A stretch of DNA of 5,097 bases from Promethearchaeota archaeon (GCA_004524515.1 SDNV01000176.1:1-5097); one strand, 5' to 3'. Shown: positions 1 to 5,097, numbered from the stretch's first letter. Notes: a model not told the origin generated them from the letters alone. Made by a program: numbers and translations.

Positions 1-150
1 ATCTCCCTGTTCGTGCATTTCTTTAAAATATCGAATTCCATATTTGTAAGATGCAAAAGATATGGGGGATCCTCCTGCTGCTTTTAAATATATTTTATTT
101 TTTAAGGCAGGAAATTGTTCTTCTCGAATAACATCCCAGCGTACATTCAT
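1..150 (-). CDS. Class V PLP-dependent aminotransferase, N-terminal part (cut by window edge)
   Basis: Only the first 50 codons are present; the gene runs off the low-coordinate end. The reading frame is open from an ATG at 150 to base 1. The visible protein begins MNVRWDVIREEQFPALKNK and continues with a YLKAAGGSPIS stretch and a later YFKEMHEQGD. The pattern 'FP-x-L-x-N-x-IYL-x-x-A-x-x-SP' is typical of the N-terminus of class V aminotransferase-fold enzymes (cysteine desulfurase, selenocysteine lyase, isopenicillin N epimerase and relatives). The PLP lysine lies outside the window, so the reaction cannot be fixed. The start is supported by AAGGA nine bases upstream. It begins 41 nt after metW and is probably the next gene of the cysK-metX-metW operon. 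A sulfur-transfer role such as desulfuration of cysteine would fit the neighbours but is inference. Confidence 0.8.
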   Translation of the reverse strand, partial: MNVRWDVIREEQFPALKNKIYLKAAGGSPISFASYKYGIRYFKEMHEQGD

Positions 151-191
151 CTTAAATTTTCCTTTTAAATAATTTTTTTCAGTTTAATTTT

Positions 192-782
192 CTATGCATT
201 CAATATGAAAATAGCTGTTTTACTCAAAATGTTAGGAAACTTACTTGTGAGGTTCAGTGGTCCTTTCGGAAGATATATCTCTTTATAAACTTTAAAATTA
301 TAAAGTTCACATAGAATACGAAATTTTGATATTGTAAAAATCTGTTGTTTTTTATAATCATGTTGCAATTTAACATAATAATTACTTTCTTTTAGATTTC
401 CTTTAAAGAGAAATAAAATTCTATTTCGCCAGTAAGCAAGATTTTCAAAACTTATTATACTCTTCTTTCCAACTCTTAACATCTCCTTAATTAAATAAAC
501 AGGTTTTGAAATATCTGCAAGCGTTTGACTTAATATTACATAATCGAAAGATTTATCCTTAAAATCTTTTAAACCTTCATTTAAATCTTCTTGTATGACT
601 GATATTCCATATTCAATACATTTTTTAATTCTTTCAAGTGAAATTTCAATTCCTAATCCAGTGATATTTTTATTATTAATTAATTCTTTTAATAAACTAC
701 CTTCTCCACATCCTAAATCTAATACTCTACTCCCCGGTGAAATTATTTTTGAAATAATTTGCAAATCTCTTCTTTTTAACAT
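192..782 (-). CDS. metW: MetW-like methionine biosynthesis protein (SAM-methyltransferase fold)
   Basis: This 196-residue protein has the usual MetW length of about 200. It opens with RRDLQII and a 'GSRVLDLGCGEGSLL' Rossmann motif I (about residues 17-31), then GIEI (44-47, acidic SAM-ribose residue), 'VIQEDLNEGL' (62-71), 'SFDYVILSQTL' (78-88), 'EMLRVG' (100-105) and SFENLAYWRNR (111-121). This motif order is characteristic of MetW, which normally follows metX and is known as its partner; in some bacteria it is reported to be needed for MetX activity. The segment that in typical MetW reads like W-[YF]-x-TPN-x-H is replaced here by an HDYKKQQIFT stretch (141-150), so this copy is diverged at a signature site. 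Its ATG has a strong GAGGAG four bases upstream (787-792) and lies 25 nt after metX, indicating co-transcription. The identity is secure; a catalytic role is not demonstrated for the family. Confidence 0.9.
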   Translation of the reverse strand: MLKRRDLQIISKIISPGSRVLDLGCGEGSLLKELINNKNITGLGIEISLERIKKCIEYGISVIQEDLNEGLKDFKDKSFDYVILSQTLADISKPVYLIKEMLRVGKKSIISFENLAYWRNRILFLFKGNLKESNYYVKLQHDYKKQQIFTISKFRILCELYNFKVYKEIYLPKGPLNLTSKFPNILSKTAIFILNA

Positions 783-786
783 AAAT

Positions 787-792
787 CTCCTC
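787..792 (-). promoter_or_regulatory. Strong ribosome binding site of metW
   Basis: The minus strand reads GAGGAG followed by ATTT and the metW ATG. It is the best Shine-Dalgarno match in the window, decides the metW start and sits in the 25-nt metX-metW gap. It also argues for bacterial-type translation initiation in this genome. Confidence 0.8.
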
Positions 793-807
793 GTGAATAT
801 TCTAAAT

Positions 808-1929
808 TTAAAAATTAAGACTATTTAAAAATTTCGATACCAATTCACCTAAATCATTACATCTTACCAAAAATGAATCATGTCCATAATTTACTTTTAA
901 CTCAATAAAACTTACATCAATATCATTTGATTTAAGAGCAAGGACAAGTTCCTTGGATTGAGTTGTAGGATATAACCAATCTGATGAGAATGAAATCACT
1001 AGAAATCTAACATCTTTAATATGAGAAAAAGTGCTTGCCAAATTTCCTTTTTTTCTTAAATCGAAATAATCAATTGCCTTCGTAATATATAAATAAGAAT
1101 TAGCATCAAAACGTCTTGTGAATGAAGTTCCCTTATATTGCAAGTAACTTTCCACTTGAAATTCCTCTGTAAATTGAAATAATAATTTAGGATTATGCTG
1201 TAGAGATCTACCAAATTTTTCTCTCATTGAATCTTCACTCAAATAAGTTATATGCCCAATTTCTCTCGCCAATCTTAATCCTGAATTCGGAGGCTTGCTT
1301 AAATAATAATCACCATTGTTCCAATTTGGATCTGAGAAAATAGCTTGCCGTTGAACTTCATTAAACGCTATATTAAAAGTAGTAGCATATGCTGCCGTTG
1401 CCATAGGAATGACTGAACAGGTAATATCCGGATAGTTTACCACCCAATCTAATACTTGCATTCCGCCCATACTTCCGCCTGATATGCTTAAAAGTTTATT
1501 AATACCCAAGGAATCAATTAACTTTTTAATGGCCCTAACAATATCATGAATTGTAATTAGTGGAAAATTTAAACCATAAGGTTTGTTAGTTTCAAAATTT
1601 ATGGAGGATGGTCCGGTGGACCCATAACAACTACCTAGGATATTTGCACAAATTATAAAATATTTTTTAGTATCAAAAGGTTTATTTGGACCTACCATCT
1701 CATCCCACCATCCTCCTAATTTTGAGTTGTCTTTATATACATGAGAACTCCCCGAAAGAGCGTGAAATATCAAAATAGCATTTGATTTAGAACTATTTAA
1801 TTGACCGTATGTCTCATAGGCTAATTTGAATTGATGTAAATTCTTTCCAGATTCCAGTACAAAACTATCATTATAGTAAAAATATTTTAAATTTGGAATT
1901 TTACGTAAAAAATTTTCAAATAAAGTATT
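808..1929 (-). CDS. metX: Homoserine O-acetyltransferase (start codon missing or frameshifted)
   Basis: MetX transfers an acetyl group from acetyl-CoA to L-homoserine, the first committed step of the O-acetylhomoserine route to methionine; it is a cytosolic alpha/beta-hydrolase. The conserved domain begins with VLESG and LAYETYGQLN, then NAILIFHALSGSSH, GSTGP, the nucleophile elbow GGSMGGMQ (Ser in codon 1473-1471), EIGHITYLS, MREKFGR, RFDANSYLYITKA, SSDWLYP (triad Asp) and YGHDSFL (triad His). All three triad residues are present. The frame is open from a TGA at 1932-1930 down to the TAA at 808, giving 373 codons, which matches the family. A 321-residue version starting at a TTG at 1773 would cut into the conserved NAILIFHALSG strand and lose LESG and AYETYG, so I reject that start. 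No ATG, GTG or TTG exists in frame between 1929 and 1774; the ATG at 1936 is one frame off. It follows cysK by about 70 nt and precedes metW by 25 nt. Confidence 0.85.
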   Translation of the reverse strand, partial: NTLFENFLRKIPNLKYFYYNDSFVLESGKNLHQFKLAYETYGQLNSSKSNAILIFHALSGSSHVYKDNSKLGGWWDEMVGPNKPFDTKKYFIICANILGSCYGSTGPSSINFETNKPYGLNFPLITIHDIVRAIKKLIDSLGINKLLSISGGSMGGMQVLDWVVNYPDITCSVIPMATAAYATTFNIAFNEVQRQAIFSDPNWNNGDYYLSKPPNSGLRLAREIGHITYLSEDSMREKFGRSLQHNPKLLFQFTEEFQVESYLQYKGTSFTRRFDANSYLYITKAIDYFDLRKKGNLASTFSHIKDVRFLVISFSSDWLYPTTQSKELVLALKSNDIDVSFIELKVNYGHDSFLVRCNDLGELVSKFLNSLNF

Positions 1930-1988
1930 TCACCATCTTTTATGTAATTGAATTCAAGTAATTATATTATTTTTTACAGTTTAAAATT

Positions 1989-2018
1989 AAAAAAAAAAAT
2001 GATTATACTTCAAATAAT
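1989..2018 (-). terminator. Weak hairpin plus T11 tract after cysK
   Basis: On the minus strand the last cysK codons can form ATTAT-7 nt-ATAAT (2018-2002), followed by CA and eleven T (1999-1989). The stem is five A/T pairs and overlaps the stop codon, so it would be a poor intrinsic terminator. It could cause partial read-through control between cysK and metX, or may simply be an AT-rich spacer. Confidence 0.2.
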
Positions 2019-2932
2019 TCAGTGGATAAATATCTTTCTCCTGTATCAGGTAAGATTACCACAATACTTTGATCTTTGTCAAAATCTTTAGATGCTTCAT
2101 ATATTGCCGCCCAGGCAGCAGCACCTGCAGAGATTCCAACAAAAATACCTTCTAATTTAGCAAGGTTCCTTGTCGTTGCAACTGCATCTTCATAAGCAAC
2201 TTTTATTACCCTATTATAAATTCCAGTATTTAGAACCTCTGGTACGAAACCTGCACCTATACCTTGAATTTTGTGTGGTCCCGGATTTCCTCCTGAAAGA
2301 ATAGGAGAATCTTTGGGCTCAACAGCGTAAATTTTAACTTGCTCGCCGATTTCTTGTCTTAAAACTTCTCCGACACCTGTTATTGTTCCACCTGTGCCAA
2401 TCCCGGAAACAAATCCATCGATTTTACCATCAAGATCTTCAATAATTTCTACTGCTGTAGTTCGACGATGTATTTCTGGATTTGCCAAATTTTTGAATTG
2501 TTGCGGAATAAATACTTTATTGCTTTCTTTGCTTAACTCCTCGGCTTTTTGAATTGCTGCCTTCATCCCTCCTGATGGAGGAGTTAATATTATTTCTGCA
2601 CCATATGCCTTCAAAATTTTCCTTCGTTCAAGCGACATACTTTCTGGCATTGTAAGAATTAATTTATATCCTTTGACTGCACAAACAAGAGCAAGACCGA
2701 TTCCAGTATTACCTGAAGTAGGTTCTACAATAGTTGTATTTTTGTTTATAATATTCGCTTTTTCGGCAGCCTCTACCATAGCCATACAGATTCTATCTTT
2801 TACACTAGAGCCCGGATTGAACGCTTCAACTTTTCCAAAAATATTGGGCTTAATATCTTTCGTAATTCTGCTGAATTTTACTAAAGGTGTTCTTCCAATT
2901 GTTTCAATAATATTATTGTAATATTTTCCCAT
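2003..2932 (-). CDS. cysK: Cysteine synthase A (O-acetylserine sulfhydrylase)
   Basis: This 309-residue, full-length fold-type II PLP enzyme makes L-cysteine and acetate from O-acetylserine and sulfide in the cytosol. Visible landmarks are IGRTPLV (12-18), NPGSSVKDR (39-47; Lys45 is the PLP Schiff-base lysine), the substrate-binding TSGNTG loop (72-77), PESMSLERR (96-104), the PLP-phosphate loop GTGGT (179-183), SPILSGG..HKIQGIGAGFVP (209-231), ISAGAA (267-272) and PDTGERYLST (295-304). The HKIQGIGAGF segment and the length favour CysK/CysM-type synthases over cystathionine beta-synthase; there is no regulatory extension. The ATG start gives the canonical N-terminus, preceded by a modest AGG six bases upstream. 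It is probably the first gene of the cysK-metX-metW operon, with inverted repeats in its leader (2985-3020) and a CymR-like regulator upstream. It may also serve as that regulator's partner, which is inference. Confidence 0.96.
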   Translation of the reverse strand: MGKYYNNIIETIGRTPLVKFSRITKDIKPNIFGKVEAFNPGSSVKDRICMAMVEAAEKANIINKNTTIVEPTSGNTGIGLALVCAVKGYKLILTMPESMSLERRKILKAYGAEIILTPPSGGMKAAIQKAEELSKESNKVFIPQQFKNLANPEIHRRTTAVEIIEDLDGKIDGFVSGIGTGGTITGVGEVLRQEIGEQVKIYAVEPKDSPILSGGNPGPHKIQGIGAGFVPEVLNTGIYNRVIKVAYEDAVATTRNLAKLEGIFVGISAGAAAWAAIYEASKDFDKDQSIVVILPDTGERYLSTELFEV

Positions 2933-2984
2933 AACTTGCCTAACCCCATTTATGTTTAATTTTTATTTTTAAATTTAAGTTTAG

Positions 2985-3020
2985 TATTTTAATGTTGACT
3001 TTGTTGATTAAAATAGTCAA
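2985..3020 (-). promoter_or_regulatory. Overlapping inverted repeats in the cysK leader (candidate operator or RNA structure)
   Basis: Two dyads interlock. The first is TATTTTAAT (2985-2993) with its exact complement ATTAAAATA (3007-3015), 9-bp arms and a 13-nt loop. The second is TTGACT (2995-3000) with AGTCAA (3015-3020), whose interior is also partly symmetric (20 of 26 positions match in dyad). They lie 53-88 bases upstream of the cysK ATG. A dyad of this size could bind a dimeric Rrf2 regulator; as RNA the four arms alternate in pseudoknot order. The A/T-only arms could be chance; the TTGACT/AGTCAA arms are less likely to be. Confidence 0.4.
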
Positions 3021-3206
3021 GATTTTATTTAAATTTATTTCTTTTTTTTTATAAGCAATTAAAAATTGAAGAAATCCAAATTTTTGATTAAATGGGCTAA
3101 TTATATGTATAAATATATGCTCAATTATTCATAATATAACAACTCTGCTATTATTCATAAAATAAGATAATCTAAAATTAAAAAAGGTATAGTATTGTTA
3201 TAGAAT

Positions 3207-3245
3207 GAGGGTGGACTAATGAATATTTTACAAAAATTATTATAA
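3207..3245 (+). other. Possible tiny ORF (8 codons) with a good ribosome site
   Basis: On the plus strand GAGGGTGG (3207-3214) is followed after four bases by ATG (3219) and the frame MNILQKLL, then TAA (3243-3245). A TATAGT lies at 3188-3193 but has no good -35. No plus-strand gene follows, so it is not an obvious leader peptide. It may be the start of a decayed gene or chance. Confidence 0.15.
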
Positions 3246-3359
3246 CCTTTAACTTTTAATTAGTATCCTCGAAAACGTAATAAATAAATGTATGGTATTA
3301 GATTCTGAATTTAAGGAAAACATTTTATGAAACTTTATTACTTATTAAATCTGTATCAC

Positions 3360-3773
3360 TTATATCTGATAAAAAAGGCTTTTATTTAGCTTTCTCTCTT
3401 CATTTATTAAGTCCTCTAAGGTATCATCAAAAAGATTTTTAAACGCCGTTTCTTTTTTTTCCCAGTATATTTTAAATATTTCCGAATTTTTTGAATAATC
3501 GACTATGGTTAAAGGGCTTTCTATTGCTTCAATAAGTTCTATAATTCTGATTTTGTTCGGGGGTCTTGTTAATTTATATCCTCCTTGAGCTCCACGCATA
3601 CTTTCAACAAGTCCTGTATTCTTCAAAATTATGAGTAATTGTTCTAGGAAACTTTTGGGGATATTTTGTATTTTAGCAATCTGTTTAGTTTGTATAAACC
3701 CTCTGTCATAATTCTTACCTAATTCAAATATGGCAGACAGAGCATAATTTATTTTTTCAGAAAAGATTTTCAT
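3360..3773 (-). CDS. Rrf2-family transcriptional regulator, CymR-like, no Fe-S cysteines
   Basis: This 137-residue protein is of normal Rrf2 length. The N-terminal MKIFSEKINYALSAIFELGK is the usual Rrf2 opening. A winged helix-turn-helix covers about residues 28-68 (QTKQIAKIQNIPKSFLEQLL, then the wing RGAQGGYKLTRPP), and ELIEAIESPLTIVD (79-92) is the dimerisation region. Rrf2 proteins such as IscR, NsrR and RsrR carry cysteines for an iron-sulfur cluster in the C-terminal half; this one has no cysteine at all. In that it resembles CymR, the cysteine-metabolism repressor of Bacillus and Staphylococcus, and the tail shares a W...TLEDL pattern and an aromatic LFYQI end with CymR as I recall it. 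CymR acts with CysK as corepressor partner, and the next gene downstream is cysK. A TATAAT and a dyad precede it, suggesting autoregulation. The ATG start gives the canonical N-terminus although its ribosome site is weak (AGGG about 14 bases away). Confidence 0.87.
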   Translation of the reverse strand: MKIFSEKINYALSAIFELGKNYDRGFIQTKQIAKIQNIPKSFLEQLLIILKNTGLVESMRGAQGGYKLTRPPNKIRIIELIEAIESPLTIVDYSKNSEIFKIYWEKKETAFKNLFDDTLEDLINEERKLNKSLFYQI

Positions 3774-3814
3774 TTTTTTTGTGTTTTCCCTATTTATAAA
3801 AAGATGAATAACTG

Positions 3815-3853
3815 ATTATATTAAGGGTTTCTAAGAATAAATTAGTTTCTAAT
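3815..3853 (-). promoter_or_regulatory. Candidate promoter and operator of the Rrf2 regulator
   Basis: The minus strand has a perfect -10 box TATAAT (3820-3815), which would start RNA about 35 bases before the ATG at 3773. No consensus -35 is present at the right distance. Instead TTAGAAAC occurs twice, 18 bp apart (3852-3845 and 3834-3827), bracketing the -35 position, and the upstream copy lies in a perfect dyad ATTAG-3 nt-CTAAT (3841-3853). This layout fits a repressor or autoregulation site; the protein that binds is unknown. Confidence 0.4.
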
Positions 3854-4025
3854 GTAAAAATAATTAAATTGATATTTAAAGCCTAAAGAAATATTTATAT
3901 AAGGAAATAATCCAAAAAGATTTAATGTTATTATAATGTTGATCTTGAAATTCTAATTCAATATAAATCTTTTTTATTAATATTACATATTCCTATCGCA
4001 AAACAATGAAATTGGAGAATAATAT

Positions 4026-4673
4026 CTATTTATTTAATTGACGCAATAATTCTGTATTAGCATCCCGTTCATGAGATATTTTAACAATCTCATCAATAAG
4101 ATCAATCGTCATTTTAGCAGGAATTCCACATAACATCTCACAATCATTAAATCCTGCAAAAAATCGAGAGTTTGAGCATAAAAATGAAAAATTAATTTCT
4201 TCACGTTTTATAACGTGAGCAGTTACTTCACTACAAATACCTGTAATTGCTCCACATGTTAATTTTAGTGGTCGTTTATATAATTTAACATAGGCCTCAA
4301 CAATATCCATACAATTACGAGGAGTAACAATTAATAAAATACTATCAAAATTCTTTAGATTATATTTATTAATTGGAAAAAGAAGAACGTGTGTAAGACC
4401 TCTGACGTCTAAGCGCATACCTAGTTCAATATTGTTAGAATTTTTAAAACCTAACATAATCTCTCCCGTTTCACATAAAAAATCGGCTTTCTCAATTTTT
4501 AAGAATTCTCCTTTTGAAGCTCTTTTAACATACTCACAATATCGTTCCATTTTATTAGCGTTTTTAAAATTCGAATAAATTATATCATCCTTTGAGTGTT
4601 CATAAACAAGTTTAACTCCAATTATATCTGATTCCAATTTTAGTGCGTGTTTTAAAGTTTTAAACTTATTCAT
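4026..4673 (-). CDS. DUF169 domain protein, cysteine-rich
   Basis: This 215-residue protein covers a whole DUF169 domain; the family has no settled biochemical function and is common in anaerobes and archaea. Features matching the family are an N-terminal 'LKHALKLESDIIGVKLVYE' stretch, CEYVKRASKGEF (46-57) and FLCETGEIMLGF (65-76) near the first cysteines, VLLFPINKY (96-104), and a C-terminal block with ITGICSE (143-149), FSFLCSNSRFFAGF (162-175) and DCEMLCGIP (177-185). Eight cysteines are seen (46, 67, 121, 140, 147, 166, 178, 182), several at places where the family usually has Cys, which suggests metal, cluster or redox chemistry; that is inference. No signal peptide or membrane segment is visible, so it is probably cytosolic. 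The start is the first ATG after an in-frame TGA; there is no clear ribosome site. It stands alone, 89 nt after the broken E1 gene and 252 nt before the Rrf2 gene. Confidence 0.82.
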   Translation of the reverse strand: MNKFKTLKHALKLESDIIGVKLVYEHSKDDIIYSNFKNANKMERYCEYVKRASKGEFLKIEKADFLCETGEIMLGFKNSNNIELGMRLDVRGLTHVLLFPINKYNLKNFDSILLIVTPRNCMDIVEAYVKLYKRPLKLTCGAITGICSEVTAHVIKREEINFSFLCSNSRFFAGFNDCEMLCGIPAKMTIDLIDEIVKISHERDANTELLRQLNK

Positions 4674-4726
4674 TATTAATTTTCATTAATAATTATTGTT
4701 TTATATATCAATATTCTTCCAAAATT

Positions 4727-4755
4727 AACCATAAATTTTTATAAAATATATGGTT
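4727..4755 (-). terminator. 29-bp hairpin between the E1 remnant and the DUF169 gene
   Basis: AACCATA (4727-4733) pairs with TATGGTT (4749-4755), then one mismatch and five more A/T pairs close on a 3-nt loop. It begins eight bases after the remnant's TAA. On the minus strand only AATTTT follows, so it is a weak terminator candidate; an operator for the DUF169 gene is equally possible. Confidence 0.4.
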
Positions 4756-4762
4756 CAAAAAA

Positions 4763-5097
4763 TTAAGATTTTTCTTTTTCTACGAGTATTTGCCTATTTA
4801 ATGAACTTTGGCTTTTTCTATAAATAATTGATCCAATTATGCCTTTGAAATCAGAATATCGTAGCGTTAATTTAGCTGCAAATTCAAAACTATTTCTTAA
4901 AAGATCTATGAATAATATTTTGTTAACAACTAGCTCTCCAATATTTAAGATGCATTTACTTGCTTCACTTGCTTCTAAACAACCTAAGATTCCTGGAACT
5001 AATCCTAAAACTCTTGCCTCGGAACAGGACATTGTTCACTACTGATACTCTTGAATTTAATAATTTCTCTTGACCGATCCCCCCTACTTCTTTTAAT
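4763..5097 (-). pseudogene. ThiF/MoeB/HesA-family E1-like adenylyltransferase, internally deleted remnant
   Basis: Intact members (about 240-270 residues) adenylate the C-terminal glycine of ThiS, MoaD or similar sulfur carriers. From the window edge (5096) one frame reads LKEVGGIGQEKLLNSRVSVV, matching the N-terminal 'EIG-x-x-GQ-x-KL-x-x-S-x-V-x-VV' that immediately precedes the GxGGLG nucleotide loop. At about 5037-5030 that homology ends. In a different frame the next bases give MSCSEARVLGLVPGILG, then CLEASEASKCILNIGE, matching the C-terminal 'C-x-EAGVLG-x-x-PGI-x-G-x-x-QA-x-EAIK' segment, to a TAA at 4763. The ATG at 5032 is therefore not a true start; TAG and TGA stand just before it in frame. 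The ATP loop, catalytic Arg/Asp residues, first zinc CxxC and transfer cysteine are all absent, an estimated 140-155 missing codons. The closing CxxC zinc pair is also not visible (LRYSDFKGII there). It cannot work as an E1 enzyme. The true 5' end lies just outside the window. Confidence 0.78.

Larger units (their letters stand above)
2933..3359. other. 427-bp AT-rich spacer between the Rrf2 regulator and cysK
   Basis: I see no gene of useful length on either strand. From the cysK side it holds a weak AGG ribosome site, two overlapping inverted repeats (2985-3020), a T9 tract on the plus strand (3042-3050), an 11-bp direct repeat ATTATTCATAA at 3124-3134 and 3150-3160 (26-bp period), and a tiny plus-strand frame with a good ribosome site (3207-3245). 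It must contain the cysK promoter if cysK is transcribed separately, but no clean TTGACA/TATAAT pair is visible on the minus strand. The TTGACT at 3020-3015 has a TAAAAT only 23 bases on, which is too far. Confidence 0.6.

Noticed and set aside
595..828. Plus-strand open frame of 77 codons
   Set aside because: It lies opposite metW, whose protein motifs are clear; no ribosome site or recognisable protein.
808..1773. metX starting at the TTG at 1773 (321 residues)
   Set aside because: The start falls inside the conserved strand NAILIFHALSG, and the family motifs LESG and AYETYGQLN lie upstream in the same frame.
1930..2000. UGA reassigned to tryptophan, which would extend metX upstream
   Set aside because: Reading through the TGA codons at 1932 and 1956 adds no MetX-like sequence, and tryptophans in the genes are coded by TGG.
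2673..2921. Plus-strand open frame of 82 codons
   Set aside because: It is antisense to the conserved N-terminal part of cysK.
3945..3961. Short dyad TTGAA-7 nt-TTCAA downstream of the DUF169 gene
   Set aside because: Arms are five bases and AT-rich in a very AT-rich spacer, with no T tract; chance is enough.
4763..5032. A stand-alone 89-residue protein starting MSCSEARV
   Set aside because: Its sequence is the C-terminal tail of ThiF/MoeB proteins, and the matching N-terminal piece sits just upstream in another frame, so it is part of a broken gene.
4839..5045. Plus-strand open frame of 68 codons
   Set aside because: It is antisense to the ThiF/MoeB remnant and resembles no protein family I know.
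1..5097. CRISPR array, tRNA, rRNA, insertion sequence or attachment site
   Set aside because: I saw no regularly spaced repeats, no cloverleaf or rRNA signature, and no transposase frame or terminal inverted repeats.

Overview
The window is AT-rich (roughly 30% G+C in coding parts by eye, lower between genes). It looks bacterial rather than archaeal: Shine-Dalgarno sites precede some genes (GAGGAG before metW, AAGGA before the edge gene), a TATAAT -10 box precedes the regulator, and MetX, MetW and an Rrf2-family repressor are found mainly in bacteria. I cannot name the phylum. MetX resembles the Leptospira-type enzyme as I remember it, but this does not establish taxonomy.

Every gene I can support lies on the minus strand, so transcription runs from high to low coordinates. 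From 5097 downward: (1) a broken ThiF/MoeB/HesA-type E1-like gene whose first and last parts are joined with the middle missing; (2) a 29-bp hairpin dyad; (3) a cysteine-rich DUF169 protein; (4) a gap with a TATAAT box and a dyad that looks like the regulator's promoter and operator; (5) a cysteine-free, CymR-like Rrf2 regulator; (6) a 427-bp AT-rich gap holding overlapping inverted repeats in front of cysK; (7) cysK; (8) metX; (9) metW; (10) the first 50 codons of a class V PLP-dependent aminotransferase cut by the window edge.

The cysK-metX-metW-aminotransferase run has short gaps (about 70, 25 and 41 nt) and reads as one sulfur amino acid operon: CysK makes cysteine from O-acetylserine, MetX makes O-acetylhomoserine for methionine, MetW is MetX's usual partner, and the last gene may be a cysteine desulfurase-like enzyme. 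In Firmicutes the cysteine-less Rrf2 protein CymR forms a complex with CysK and controls the cysteine regulon. A similar regulator just upstream of cysK suggests the same circuit here, which is inference.

Two genes are damaged or unusual. MetX has all its catalytic residues, but its reading frame holds no ATG, GTG or TTG before the conserved domain; a one-base shift would supply a normal start. The ThiF/MoeB copy has lost its ATP-binding and catalytic core. With the long spacers this hints at genome erosion, or at sequencing error in the metX case. I did not find a clearly new multi-gene system; the best leads are the metX start, the collapsed E1 gene and the possible CymR-CysK circuit with its dyads.
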